From assembly GCA_949294195.1 (NCBI GenBank), contig CASFGK010000026.1, positions 60,718-124,717 on the forward strand: a DNA stretch of 64,000 nucleotides, read 5' to 3'. The translations under genes were made by a program, and so were the position numbers. This DNA is from an uncultured Bacteroidales bacterium (GTDB lineage Bacteria > Bacteroidota > Bacteroidia > Bacteroidales > UBA932). The notes beneath the pieces were generated by a model. It ran no database searches and was not told the origin of the DNA. It saw only the letters and a program-made list of their open reading frames with translations. Positions 9,314 to 18,316 of this stretch are shown here, in pieces. The first letter of the stretch is position 1, and each line of letters begins with the position of its first letter.

Positions 9314-11152
9314 ATGCACAAGATTTTTGAGCTGAAAGAGATGGATGACGAAAAACTCCAAAGCATAGCTGCGGAACTCGGCATCAAAGGGGCGAAAAAG
9401 AAAGATAGGGACTCTCTCGTCTATGAAATTATGGACAAGGAAGCTGTTCTGGATTCACAGAAAGCACCTGAAAAGATAACAAAAAAACGAGGCCGGCCGC
9501 GTAAAACGGCTTCTGTTGCCGTGGAGCAGACCGGCACACAGTCAGGTAAGCAGGAAGAGACTCCGGCAGTTCAGTCCGTACAGGCTTCCACCGATGAAAA
9601 AGGACCTAAAAAAAGAGGGCGCAAGCCGAAATCAGCGCCTGCACAGCAGACAGTAGAAGCCAAAGAGCAGAAAACGCAGGATTCCCAGCAGGAACAGGAC
9701 CAGTCTAAGGAAAACAAACGGCAGCAAAAAAGCAGAAGCCAGAGACAGGACGTTCAGCAGCCGGCAGATCACCAGCCAAAGACAGAACCGGATAAACCGG
9801 AGAACACTTCCCGTAAAGAAGATACCGCTCTCCAGCAGGGCGGAACAGAATCAGAGGTCATCCAGCAGCAGGAAAGCCAGCAGAGTGTACAGAACGGTCC
9901 GTATCAGCAGATACAGCGTCAGCAGATGCCTGTTCCGCGTGACCGTAAAGAGAGGATGCAGTACATGCAGAGAGCGGCACAGCAGTATCAGCCACAGAGG
10001 GTACAACAGCCTAAAATCGAGTTCGAGGGTGTGATTGAAGCTACCGGGGTTCTTGAAATCATGCCGGACGGCTACGGCTTCCTCAGATCATCCGACTACA
10101 ATTATCTTAATTCTCCGGATGACATTTATGTTTCCCAGGGACAGATAAAATCCAACGCACTCAAGACAGGAGATACTGTAACAGGAGAAATCAGACCGCC
10201 AAAGGAAGGAGACAAATATTTCCCTCTGGTGCGTATAAAATACATTAACGGACGTACACCTGAGTTTATCAGGGACAGGATTCCGTTTGATTTCCTCACT
10301 CCTTTATTCCCAAATGAGAAATTCACTTTGCTCGGAAACGGCCACAATGATTTGTCATGCAGGGTTGTAGACATGTTTACTCCTATCGGGAAAGGTCAGA
10401 GGGGACTTATCGTGGCACAGCCGAAGACCGGTAAGACCATGCTGTTGAAATCCATTGCGAATGCCATTGCGGACAACCATCCGGAGGCATATCTGATAGT
10501 GCTTCTGATAGACGAGCGCCCGGAAGAGGTGACAGACATGGCCCGCAGTGTAAAGGCGGAAGTTGTAGCCTCGACATTTGACGAACCGGCTGAAAGACAT
10601 GTGAAAGTAGCCAACATGGTGCTCGAAAAAGCAAAAAGAATGGTCGAATGCGGTCATGATGTCGTCATTTTCCTCGATTCTATTACCAGGCTTGCAAGAG
10701 CCTACAATACAGTCCAGCCTGCATCGGGCAAGGTCCTTTCGGGAGGAGTCGATGCAAATGCCCTTCACAAGCCTAAAAGATTTTTCGGGGCAGCAAGGAA
10801 TATCGAAAACGGAGGTTCGCTTACAATTCTTGCAACTGCGCTTACTGATACAGGTTCGAAGATGGATGACGTCATTTTCGAGGAATTCAAGGGAACAGGA
10901 AATATGGAGTTACAGTTGGACAGGAAGCTTGCCAACAAGCGTATTTTCCCTGCTGTAGATGTTACCTTGAGCAGTACGCGCCGTGATGACCTGCTCTATA
11001 CCCAGGAGCAAAGCAACAGGATTTGGATATTGCGGAACTATCTTGCGGACATGACATCTGTAGAAGCGATGGAATTCCTTAAAGACCGGATGGAAAAGAC
11101 GGTCTCGAATGAAGAGTTCCTGATAACAATGAACGGAGACAAGCTCAAGTAA
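9314..11152 (+). CDS. rho: Transcription termination factor Rho with large disordered insertion
   Basis: A hexameric RNA-dependent ATPase that ends transcription. Of 612 residues, 1-45 form a Rho N-terminal domain. Residues about 46-230 are a low-complexity Gln/Lys/Pro-rich insertion with two AT-hook-like elements (RGRPRK at 59-64 and RGRKPK at 101-106). The RNA-binding cold-shock fold begins at about 235 ([20 protein letters not shown]). The ATPase core carries Walker A QPKTGKT near 373-380, Walker [14 protein letters not shown], and the Q- and R-loop regions up to the C-terminus. E. coli Rho has 419 residues, so the insertion accounts for nearly all the extra length. The stop overlaps the next start codon by one base. 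Confidence 0.97.
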   Translation: MHKIFELKEMDDEKLQSIAAELGIKGAKKKDRDSLVYEIMDKEAVLDSQKAPEKITKKRGRPRKTASVAVEQTGTQSGKQEETPAVQSVQASTDEKGPKKRGRKPKSAPAQQTVEAKEQKTQDSQQEQDQSKENKRQQKSRSQRQDVQQPADHQPKTEPDKPENTSRKEDTALQQGGTESEVIQQQESQQSVQNGPYQQIQRQQMPVPRDRKERMQYMQRAAQQYQPQRVQQPKIEFEGVIEATGVLEIMPDGYGFLRSSDYNYLNSPDDIYVSQGQIKSNALKTGDTVTGEIRPPKEGDKYFPLVRIKYINGRTPEFIRDRIPFDFLTPLFPNEKFTLLGNGHNDLSCRVVDMFTPIGKGQRGLIVAQPKTGKTMLLKSIANAIADNHPEAYLIVLLIDERPEEVTDMARSVKAEVVASTFDEPAERHVKVANMVLEKAKRMVECGHDVVIFLDSITRLARAYNTVQPASGKVLSGGVDANALHKPKRFFGAARNIENGGSLTILATALTDTGSKMDDVIFEEFKGTGNMELQLDRKLANKRIFPAVDVTLSSTRRDDLLYTQEQSNRIWILRNYLADMTSVEAMEFLKDRMEKTVSNEEFLITMNGDKLK

Positions 11153-11733
11153 TGAATATAGAAAAACATCCGCTTGAACCTTTTTTGCCGGAAGCTGCCA
11201 GGTTATTGATGCTTGGCAGCTTCCCGCCTAAAAGGGAGAAATGGTCCATGGAATTCTTCTATCCGAATTTCATAAATGACATGTGGAGGATATTCGGGAT
11301 CGTATTCTTTTCCGACAGGGAACATTTCGTCACTGCGGACGGAAAGCATTTTGACCGTAATCTCATTTCTGGATTCTGTCAAGAAAAAGGTATCGCCCTT
11401 TATGATTCGGCGACTGAAGTTGTACGTCAGAAGGACAATGCTTCAGACAAATATCTGGAAATAGTATCTCCTGCCGACATTGAGGGGCTTCTGGAAAAAA
11501 TTCCGGACTGCCGTACTATCGTAACAACCGGAGAAAAGGCTACGGATGCCGTATGCAGCATTTTCAAGTGCGGGAAACCGAAAACAGGATGCTGTGTCGG
11601 AATTACTGCATGCGGAACCCGGAAACTAAGCTTTTATCGGATGCCGTCATCTTCAAGAGCATATCCCATGTCTGTTGTAAAAAAGGCTGAAATCTATAGA
11701 CTTATGTTTGAGGAAACGGGGCTTCTTCGGTAA
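11152..11733 (+). CDS. Uracil-DNA glycosylase superfamily protein
   Basis: A 193-residue protein with UDG-fold hallmarks. LMLGSFPPKREKW near the N-terminus corresponds to the water-activating loop of the MUG/TDG-like branch, followed by FFYPNFINDMWRIFG. The late motif RMPSSSRAYP corresponds to the minor-groove-intercalating LPSTSPAN loop. It probably removes mismatched or deaminated bases from DNA; the exact substrate cannot be read. Its ATG overlaps the rho TAA (TAATG), so translation is probably coupled to rho, which suggests co-expression rather than shared function. Confidence 0.78.
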   Translation: MNIEKHPLEPFLPEAARLLMLGSFPPKREKWSMEFFYPNFINDMWRIFGIVFFSDREHFVTADGKHFDRNLISGFCQEKGIALYDSATEVVRQKDNASDKYLEIVSPADIEGLLEKIPDCRTIVTTGEKATDAVCSIFKCGKPKTGCCVGITACGTRKLSFYRMPSSSRAYPMSVVKKAEIYRLMFEETGLLR

Positions 11734-11742
11734 TGTATATAT

Positions 11743-11782
11743 AAAAAAATGAGCCGTCGCCGCTCACGCGGGGACCACTCAT
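11743..11782 (-). terminator. Intrinsic terminator after tRNA-Cys
   Basis: Read on the minus strand, ATGAG pairs with CTCAT (outer arms at 11782-11778 and 11753-11749). Inner GTC/GAC and CCGC/GCGG pairs close a GTGA tetraloop, and a run of seven T follows at 11749-11743. It ends the tRNA transcript about 50 bases after the tRNA 3' end. Confidence 0.8.
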
Positions 11783-11828
11783 ACTAACCACATAATTAAT
11801 AACACTAAAACTAATAACCAATAAGTCG

Positions 11829-11899
11829 AGGTGCCAAGCAGAATCGAACTGCTGTACATGGTTTTGCAGACCATTGCCTAACCACTCGGCCATAGCACC
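11829..11899 (-). tRNA. tRNA-Cys (GCA)
   Basis: Folds as a 71-base cloverleaf on the minus strand. The acceptor stem is GGTGCTA with TGGCACC plus discriminator T. The D arm contains GAGTGGTTAGGC, the anticodon loop CTGCAAA has GCA, and the T arm has GTTCGATTC. U at position 73 and the GCA anticodon identify tRNA-Cys. The CCA end is not encoded. It is a single-gene transcript with its own promoter and terminator. Confidence 0.97.
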
Positions 11900-11930
11900 T
11901 TATTTCAAATATCTTCTCCAAAACGGAGTG

Positions 11931-11960
11931 CAAATATATGAACTTTTTCCGGAAATGCAA
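11931..11960 (-). promoter_or_regulatory. Bacteroidota-type promoter for tRNA-Cys
   Basis: On the minus strand TTG (11960-11958) is followed after 19 bases by TATATTTG (11938-11931), a full consensus match. The start would fall near 11925, about 26 bases before the mature tRNA 5' end. Confidence 0.78.
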
Positions 11961-12027
11961 AATTTATTTCTAAACCTGCGCTTCATTTCCTGAACCGTAA
12001 AAATAACATCAATTTCCGTATCGGAAA

Positions 12028-13245
12028 TCATTCGACATACAGAAGCAGTCCTTTCAGGTATTCTCCTTCCGGATGATATATGTTTACGGAATGGTCAGCC
12101 GGCTGATTCAGCCTGTCAAGTATCCGAACACTTCTGCCGGTACCGGCTGCAGCTGAAAATACCGCAAGGGCAAATGCTTCCTTATCTACAACCTGGGAAC
12201 AGCTGTATGTGAATACAAGGCCTTTGGATGCGACTTTGGATATCGCAAAGGCATTAAGTCTCTGATAGGCTCTGAGAGCATTTTTCAGCGCCCCGCGGTG
12301 CTTTGCAAAGGCAGGAGGATCGACTATCATCAGATCGTACTTCCCTTCTGGGGCATCTTTGAGAAAATCGATTGCATCGCAGCAGTATCCTGTATGCCGG
12401 GAATTGTCAAAGCCATTGATACGGACGTTTTTTTCTACCAGTTCCATTGCTTTTCCGGAACTGTCCACTGAATCCACGTGTCTGGCACCGGCAGCAAGTG
12501 CATAAACCGAAAAGCCTCCGGTATAGCAGAAAAGATTCAGGACATTCCTGCCGGAAGCATATCTCTTTACCATAGCCCTGTTTTCACGCTGGTCAAGGAA
12601 AAAGCCTGTTTTCTGCCCGGATGACCAGTTGACGGTAAATTTATGTCCGTTTTCAAGCACCGTGCATTCGTCCTGTACAAATCCTTCCTTTCTGTACAGA
12701 TATCCGTCAACAAGTTCAAGTCCCGCCTTGAATGGGGCTGTTCCCGAACTTTTGTCATATACTGCTTTCAATGTATTTCCGTAAACCTTCTGCAAGGCGT
12801 CGGAAATCTGCTTCCTGCTTCTGAACATGCCTGCGGAATGGGCCTGCATGACACAGACGCCGTCATAATAGTCGACGATGAGTCCAGGCAGGTTGTCCCC
12901 TTCTCCATGTACCAGCCTGTAGCAGTTGGTCAGAATCTCTTTTTCCATGCACGAAGACGGTTTTGAAGCGAGTCCTGCCGCAATCCTCACGTCAAGGGCC
13001 CTCCTGAGCATTATTTCCCAAAAATCCGGACTCTGGACATCGGAATCAAAACTCAGGATCCTGACAGCGATTGAACCTATCTGATAATGGCCTGAGGCCA
13101 TGAATGTTCCGTCAGAAGCATAAACACCTACCAGATCGCCTTCGGCCGGACTGCCTGCAATCTGGGCTATTGCTCCGGAAAACACCCATGGATGAAACCT
13201 CTTGAGAGACTCTTCTCTCCCCTTTTTCAATATAACTTTAACCAT
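12028..13245 (-). CDS. rlmI: Class I SAM-dependent rRNA methyltransferase, RlmI-like
   Basis: A 405-residue protein of the RlmI family (m5C1962 of 23S rRNA in E. coli). Residues 1-75 form a PUA RNA-binding domain (VKVILKKGREESLKRFHPWVFSGAI). A small beta domain with SSGQKTGFFLDQREN follows, then the Rossmann methyltransferase domain with NLFCYTGGFSVYAL (SAM-binding), DSSGKAMELVEKN, and VDPPAFAK plus TYSCSQ, the motif IV / motif VI pair of cytosine-5 RNA methyltransferases. The substrate position in this organism is inferred from the family. It is the last gene of an operon with the exonuclease (5-base gap) and glutamine synthetase. Confidence 0.9.
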   Translation of the reverse strand: MVKVILKKGREESLKRFHPWVFSGAIAQIAGSPAEGDLVGVYASDGTFMASGHYQIGSIAVRILSFDSDVQSPDFWEIMLRRALDVRIAAGLASKPSSCMEKEILTNCYRLVHGEGDNLPGLIVDYYDGVCVMQAHSAGMFRSRKQISDALQKVYGNTLKAVYDKSSGTAPFKAGLELVDGYLYRKEGFVQDECTVLENGHKFTVNWSSGQKTGFFLDQRENRAMVKRYASGRNVLNLFCYTGGFSVYALAAGARHVDSVDSSGKAMELVEKNVRINGFDNSRHTGYCCDAIDFLKDAPEGKYDLMIVDPPAFAKHRGALKNALRAYQRLNAFAISKVASKGLVFTYSCSQVVDKEAFALAVFSAAAGTGRSVRILDRLNQPADHSVNIYHPEGEYLKGLLLYVE

Positions 13246-13250
13246 ACCGA

Positions 13251-13841
13251 TTACTCTTCTCTTGACTGCTGCAGTTTCAGGTACATCTCACGGCAGACCC
13301 ATGCATCGGTCGCCGCATATTTTTCCTGGGCTTCCGAGAGCGTTTCCGCCTCCCAATTTGAAAGCTGCTGCGACTTGGAAATCTTGAATCCCAGAATGAT
13401 GGCAGTCATTTTCTTTACGCTCTTGTCCCTGATACCGAACTCAGGCACCATTTTCTGGAGGTCTACAAAAGCCCTTGGAGTAAAATAACTGTATCTCTGC
13501 AGCCCTCTGATATCGTCATTTACAGCCGCGCCTACCTTGATTATCTTTTCATTGGACAGAAGATTGCACAGTCTTCTGTGCATGCCTGTGCTTTTTATCC
13601 TGAACAGATAGGCCTTTTCAGGGCCTGACAGCTGGAGCAAAGCGACTCCATACCGTGGCTGGTCTGGAGAAAAACAGGGTCTGGTCTCGGTATCAAAGCC
13701 TATTATTTTCTGGCTTCTGAGATAGTTGACAGCTCTGTTGAACTCTGCGCCTACGGTGTCAATGACAAATATCTTTCCCGGAAAGCAGGCTAAATCCAGC
13801 TTGTCCAGCTCTTCTGCGGAAATACTTTCCTTAAAATACAT
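13251..13841 (-). CDS. 3'-5' exonuclease domain protein (DEDDy, RNase D-like)
   Basis: A 196-residue single-domain nuclease. Exo I is IGFDTETRP (Asp and Glu), Exo II is VGAAVNDDIRGLQRY, and Exo III is YAATDAWVCREMYLKL with Tyr and Asp, so the DEDDy catalytic set is complete. There is no HRDC domain, so it is shorter than RNase D and closer to small Werner-like exonucleases. It may trim RNA or DNA 3' ends. It sits 7 bases after glutamine synthetase and 5 bases before rlmI; the pairing with a rRNA methyltransferase suggests an RNA role, which is inference. Confidence 0.85.
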   Translation of the reverse strand: MYFKESISAEELDKLDLACFPGKIFVIDTVGAEFNRAVNYLRSQKIIGFDTETRPCFSPDQPRYGVALLQLSGPEKAYLFRIKSTGMHRRLCNLLSNEKIIKVGAAVNDDIRGLQRYSYFTPRAFVDLQKMVPEFGIRDKSVKKMTAIILGFKISKSQQLSNWEAETLSEAQEKYAATDAWVCREMYLKLQQSREE

Positions 13842-13848
13842 TTTTCAA

Positions 13849-16023
13849 TTAAAAGAACAACAATTCACGGTACTTGGGCAAAGGCCACATTTCATCATCG
13901 ACTACCATTTCGAGATGATCTGCACTATATCTGACTTTATCCATAAGGTCTTTGACTTCATGGGAGTAGACTTTTGCTCTCTCTGCAATGTCTTCAATCC
14001 TGTTGGCACGCTTGCGGGCCTCGACAAGCTCTTCAACATCATGTGAGATGGCATTTGTCAGACAGGAAATATTCTTGAGAGTCGCAAATTCGGAAGAACA
14101 CAGGCTTTTATACTCGTCTCCGAAAATCTCCTTTACCCCCTTTACGTTCTCGATAAGTATATTCTGATACCTTACGGCTGCAGGCAGGACATGATTCAGA
14201 CAGATGTCTCCGATCACCCTGGCCTCAATCTGAAGCTTCTTTACATATGTTTCATTCAGCACTTCAAAACGGGCTTCGACCTCGTTTGGAGCAAGAACAC
14301 CAAGCTCCGAGAACAGATCCAGTGTCTTCTTTTCATGATACACTTCATATGCCTCGGGAACGTTTTTTACGGCCCGGAGACCGCGTCTGGCAGATTCTTC
14401 TTGCCACTCCTTGCTGTAACCGTTGCCTTCGAACATTATATCCTTTGATTCATGGATGAATTTCCGGACTGTATTCATGACCGCGGTCGAAAGGTCCTCC
14501 CCTTTGGCAGTCAGGGAGTCTACTTCTGCTCGGAAATTCCTGAGGCTCTGCGCTACAGCCGAGTTAAGGACATATGTTGCGGAAGCTACGTTCATGGAAG
14601 AGCCAAGGGCACGGAACTCAAACCTGTTGCCGGTAAATGCAAACGGAGATGTCCTGTTCCTGTCGGTGTTGTCAGGGAATATTTCAGGAATGGAATTCAC
14701 GATCTTGATTGACTCCAGCCCTGCTTCTGACTCCGGGAGGGTTTCCATGTTCTCAATGGCTTTGAAGATACCGTAAAGTGTCGAACCTGAAAAGATTGAC
14801 ATTACTGCCGGAGGAGCTTCATGTCCGCCCAGACGATATGAGTTGCTTAGCGTTGCGACACTGGTCATCAGCAGGTAATGGTGTTCATAAACGGCACGGA
14901 CTACAGCTGCATAGAACGAAAGGAACTGCAGGTTCTTGTTAGGCGTCTTTCCCGGAGAAAGAAGGTTTACTCCTGTATTTGTCACCATTGACCAGTTGCA
15001 GTGCTTGCCGGAGCCGTTGACTCCATCAAAGGGCTTTTCGTGGAAAATGACCTTCAGATGATGCTTTTCAGCCACTTTCTGCATGATGATCATCAGCATC
15101 ATGTTCTGGTCAATGGCTTTGGTGGCACTACAGAAAACCGGAGCGCACTCGAACTGGTTCGGGGCCACTTCATTGTGCCGTGTCTGCAGGAGGATGCCAA
15201 GTTTGTATGCCTCTGTTTCGAAGTCTTTCATGAATGCGCTTACCCTGGAAGGGATTGCTCCGAAATAATGGTCTTCAAGCTGCTGGTCCTTTGCGGATGT
15301 ATGGCCAATGACCGTACGGTTGCAGAGAACGAGATCGGGTCTGGCATTGTAAAGCGATTCGTCTACAAGGAAATATTCCTGTTCAAGACCGAGATTCACT
15401 CCTACGCTTTTTACGGACTCGTCAAAAAGGTTCGCCACTGAGGTGGCTGCATCACTGAGTGCCTGGAGCGACTTCAGATTCGGTACTTTGGTGTCAAGAG
15501 CCTCGCCTGTGTATGATACGAAAACCGAAGGTATGCACAGAGTCCCGTCTAGAAGGAACACCGGAGAAGAAGGGTCCCATGCGGAATATCCGCGGGCTTC
15601 AAATGTGTTCCTGAGTCCTCCGTTCGGGAAGCTGGATGCATCAGGTTCCTGCTGGACAAGGGCGCTTCCGTTGAATTTCTCGAACGCTTTCCCGTCTTTT
15701 ACAGAGATGAACGCTTCGTGCTTTTCCGCAGTGGCATCAGTCAGCGGCTGGAAAAGATGGGTATAGTGTGTCGCTCCGTTTTCCATCGCCCAGGCTTTCA
15801 TCCCGGAAGCGATTTCATTCGCCATTTCCCTGTCGATTTTGCCCCCGAACTTCACTGCGGACAGGACCGCTTCATATGCCTGCTGGGACATGTATCCTCT
15901 CATTTTGTCAAGATCGAAGACATTGCGGCCGAAATAATGCGAAACCGGCCCCTGATCAACATAGAAACGCTCCGTTTTGTGCGAAGCAGCCTCATTCAAA
16001 GCTCTTTGTCTAAATGCAGCCAT
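13849..16023 (-). CDS. Glutamine synthetase type III
   Basis: A 724-residue enzyme that makes glutamine from glutamate, ammonia and ATP. The start at ATG 16023 (MAAFRQRALNEAA) is chosen because upstream in-frame codons would run through the promoter and start of the divergent aminotransferase. Typical GSIII parts are the N-terminal YFGRNVFDLDKMR, the catalytic segments LGLEQEYFLVD, RHNEVAPNQFECAP and NGSGKHCNWS, NRTSPFAFTGNRFEFRALGSSMN, and the C-terminal helical region that distinguishes GSIII from types I and II. Length fits the family (about 720-730). It heads an operon with the exonuclease and RlmI. Confidence 0.96.
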   Translation of the reverse strand: MAAFRQRALNEAASHKTERFYVDQGPVSHYFGRNVFDLDKMRGYMSQQAYEAVLSAVKFGGKIDREMANEIASGMKAWAMENGATHYTHLFQPLTDATAEKHEAFISVKDGKAFEKFNGSALVQQEPDASSFPNGGLRNTFEARGYSAWDPSSPVFLLDGTLCIPSVFVSYTGEALDTKVPNLKSLQALSDAATSVANLFDESVKSVGVNLGLEQEYFLVDESLYNARPDLVLCNRTVIGHTSAKDQQLEDHYFGAIPSRVSAFMKDFETEAYKLGILLQTRHNEVAPNQFECAPVFCSATKAIDQNMMLMIIMQKVAEKHHLKVIFHEKPFDGVNGSGKHCNWSMVTNTGVNLLSPGKTPNKNLQFLSFYAAVVRAVYEHHYLLMTSVATLSNSYRLGGHEAPPAVMSIFSGSTLYGIFKAIENMETLPESEAGLESIKIVNSIPEIFPDNTDRNRTSPFAFTGNRFEFRALGSSMNVASATYVLNSAVAQSLRNFRAEVDSLTAKGEDLSTAVMNTVRKFIHESKDIMFEGNGYSKEWQEESARRGLRAVKNVPEAYEVYHEKKTLDLFSELGVLAPNEVEARFEVLNETYVKKLQIEARVIGDICLNHVLPAAVRYQNILIENVKGVKEIFGDEYKSLCSSEFATLKNISCLTNAISHDVEELVEARKRANRIEDIAERAKVYSHEVKDLMDKVRYSADHLEMVVDDEMWPLPKYRELLFF

Positions 16024-16056
16024 AAAACGTACGAAATTAATTTTAAAGAACGACCG

Positions 16057-16084
16057 CAAAGGTAAGTAAAAAATATTAACTTTG
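16057..16084. promoter_or_regulatory. Divergent -7 elements for GSIII (-) and aminotransferase (+)
   Basis: TACCTTTG on the minus strand (16064-16057) and TAACTTTG on the plus strand (16077-16084) both match TAnnTTTG. They are 12 bases apart and point in opposite directions, with short leaders to ATG 16023 and ATG 16118. Neither has a well-placed TTG -33 box, so an activator could be involved; that is inference. Confidence 0.6.
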
Positions 16085-16117
16085 CGGGCGTTCAAGAAAT
16101 TTATAAAACAATTTGAC

Positions 16118-17326
16118 ATGGTTAAAATTTCCCGGAAAGCGCAGCTGATGCCTGCATCTGCCATCAGAAAACTCATTCCTCTGTCTGACGCGGCGAAAAA
16201 GCAAGGAGTAAAAGTATACCACCTGAACATGGGTCAGCCGGACTCGAAGATAAATTCTCCGGAGTGCGCACTTGAGGCTGTCCGCGGCTTCAAAGGAACC
16301 AACGTGCCATATTCCAATTCCGCAGGACTTATAGAGCTGAGAGAAGGACTCGTCAGCAAATACTATAGAAAAATAGGTATAAACATAGAAGTTCCAGAGC
16401 TTCTGGTGACTGTCGCCGGGAGCGAGTCCGTGCTCATGTCACTTGAAATAACCTGTAATGAAGGTGATGAAGTGATAGTGGTCGAGCCGTTCTATACCAA
16501 CTACAACACCTTTGCGTTCATGAACGGCATCACCCTGAAAGCTGTCCCTACCGATATCAGGAACGGCTTCCAGCTGCCTCCCGTTGAAGAGTTCGAGAAG
16601 GCCATTACCGACAGGACCAAGGCGATTCTTGTCTGCAACCCCGGCAACCCTACAGGTACCCTCTATACAAAGGAAAGCATGCTTGCTTTGGGCGAAGTCG
16701 TGAAGAAGCATGACCTGTTCCTGATTTCAGACGAAGTGTACAGGGAGTTCTGCTATACTGACGAACCGCATTTTTCCGCGATGAACATCCCCGGAGCAGA
16801 GCAGAATGTCATCCTTATCGATTCGGTATCAAAACGGTACAATCTCTGCGGCGTCCGCGTGGGGTGTATAGTCTCACACAACAGGGAGGTCATGGCGGCC
16901 GCAATGAAGTATGCCCAGGCAAGGCTCTGTCCTCCTGTGCTTGGCCAGATTGCTGCAATCGGTGCACTTGACACCACAGACGAGTATCTGCATGATGTAC
17001 GCGCGGAATATATCAGGAGGCGTAATTTCATGATTGAGAATCTGAACAGAATCCCCGGCGTTTATACACCGATGCCGATGGGCGCATTCTATACGGTTGC
17101 AGAGCTTCCTGTAGATGATACCGAGAAATTTGCACGCTGGATGCTTGAAGAGTTCCGCTATAACGGGGAGACTACAATGGTAACACCTGCGGCATCATTC
17201 TTCAAGACACCCGGCAAGGGTATGAACTATGCCAGGATCGCATACGTCCTTGAGATACCTGAGCTCGAGAAGGCTATCAGATGCCTCGCCGAAGGACTGG
17301 AGAACTATCCGGGGCGGACCATATAG
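16118..17326 (+). CDS. PLP-dependent class I/II aminotransferase
   Basis: A 402-residue fold-type I aminotransferase. The start at ATG 16118 (MVKISRKAQLMPAS) lies just after the promoter; a TTG 36 bases earlier would sit inside the -7 element. Motifs are VYHLNMGQPD for substrate binding, CNPGNPTGTLY, ISDEVYREFCY (Asp and Tyr contacting PLP), and the Schiff-base lysine in SVSKRYNLCGVRVG followed by the conserved Arg. It resembles aspartate/aromatic aminotransferases of the AspC family; substrate is not resolved. Divergent from glutamine synthetase, which suggests a link to amino-nitrogen metabolism. Confidence 0.9.
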   Translation: MVKISRKAQLMPASAIRKLIPLSDAAKKQGVKVYHLNMGQPDSKINSPECALEAVRGFKGTNVPYSNSAGLIELREGLVSKYYRKIGINIEVPELLVTVAGSESVLMSLEITCNEGDEVIVVEPFYTNYNTFAFMNGITLKAVPTDIRNGFQLPPVEEFEKAITDRTKAILVCNPGNPTGTLYTKESMLALGEVVKKHDLFLISDEVYREFCYTDEPHFSAMNIPGAEQNVILIDSVSKRYNLCGVRVGCIVSHNREVMAAAMKYAQARLCPPVLGQIAAIGALDTTDEYLHDVRAEYIRRRNFMIENLNRIPGVYTPMPMGAFYTVAELPVDDTEKFARWMLEEFRYNGETTMVTPAASFFKTPGKGMNYARIAYVLEIPELEKAIRCLAEGLENYPGRTI

Positions 17327-17335
17327 ACACCGGTG

Positions 17336-18232
17336 CTATTCGCATTCGTGCTCATTACAGTTTGACAGAGGCGTTTCCATTTCAAGTGTGGAATGATGAA
17401 TGCCTCTGTCAAATAGTTTGTGCTTGATGCTCTCCTTTATATTTTCCATACGGTCCAGATCTGCAATTACCACATGGGCGGTGAGTGCAGTTTCAGTCGT
17501 ACTGATCGGCCAGATATGGAGGTGATGTACATCAATGACACCTGGGGTATCTGAAATCATGGACTTTATTTCATCCGGATCTATGTTTTCCGGGACTGCG
17601 TCTATGGACATTCTCAGGCTTTCCGACAGGAGTTTCCATGTCGAAACGAGTATAATGGCCGCTATGGCCAGACCTATGACAGGGTCGATGACGGTGAATC
17701 CTGTAAACGAGATAATGATTCCGGACACGACCACACCTGCAGACACCAGTGTGTCTGTGGCCATGTGAAGGAATGCACCCTTGGTGTTTATGTCATGTTT
17801 CTGCTGTTTCATAAGCATGACAGCGGTGATTCCGTTGACAAGTATACCCGCTGCTGCAGTCCATGTGATCGCAGCCCCGTCTACAGGAGCAGGCTCGCTG
17901 AACTTCCTGATGCTTTCGGTGATTATCGCACCGACTGCCGCCAGAAGAATGATTGCGTTCAGAAGAGAAATCAGCACTGAACTTTTCCGGTAGCCGTAGG
18001 TGAATTTTTTTGTCGCATGTGACAGTGACAGTCTGAAAGCTGCCATGGAAAGCATAAGGCTGAAGACATCGCTGAGGTTGTGCCCGGCATCGGAAAGAAG
18101 GCCGAGAGAGTTGGACCGGAAACCTACTGCAGCTTCAATGACAACGAAAAGGGCGTTCAGTACGATAGCAGTGATATATATTCCGTTGAGAGAAGTTATC
18201 TCATGAGTGTGATGATGTGCGTGTGCTCCCAT
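17336..18232 (-). CDS. Cation diffusion facilitator (zinc/cadmium/cobalt exporter)
   Basis: A 298-residue inner-membrane proton antiporter. The N-terminus is His-rich (HAHHHTHE). About six transmembrane helices follow, with the transport-site residues in LSDAGHNLSD (Asp48, His51/Asp55 region, TM2) and HMATD (His156, Asp160, TM5). A cytoplasmic domain from about 205 carries VHHLHIWPI and ends NCNEHECE, which may also bind metal. It resembles CzcD/ZitB-type exporters. It converges on the aminotransferase with nine bases between stops. A TACATTTG -7 element lies upstream at 18262-18255 on the minus strand. Confidence 0.93.
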   Translation of the reverse strand: MGAHAHHHTHEITSLNGIYITAIVLNALFVVIEAAVGFRSNSLGLLSDAGHNLSDVFSLMLSMAAFRLSLSHATKKFTYGYRKSSVLISLLNAIILLAAVGAIITESIRKFSEPAPVDGAAITWTAAAGILVNGITAVMLMKQQKHDINTKGAFLHMATDTLVSAGVVVSGIIISFTGFTVIDPVIGLAIAAIILVSTWKLLSESLRMSIDAVPENIDPDEIKSMISDTPGVIDVHHLHIWPISTTETALTAHVVIADLDRMENIKESIKHKLFDRGIHHSTLEMETPLSNCNEHECE

Positions 18233-18254
18233 ATGTTTGTTCTGAATCCAGCCG

Positions 18255-18262
18255 CAAATGTA
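18255..18262 (-). promoter_or_regulatory. Probable -7 element for the CDF exporter
   Basis: TACATTTG on the minus strand matches TAnnTTTG and lies 22 bases upstream of the ATG at 18232. No TTG is present at 19-20 bases, so the promoter is incomplete by consensus. Confidence 0.45.
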
Positions 18263-18316
18263 GCTGGCATGACTTACAACCAGGTTGCAATCTTGCGGTA
18301 ACCACCTGACACCGTA

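Noticed and set aside
16024-16230. A 69-residue N-terminal extension of glutamine synthetase III
   Set aside because: It would overlap the divergent aminotransferase and both -7 elements, and the family starts near MAAFRQRAL.
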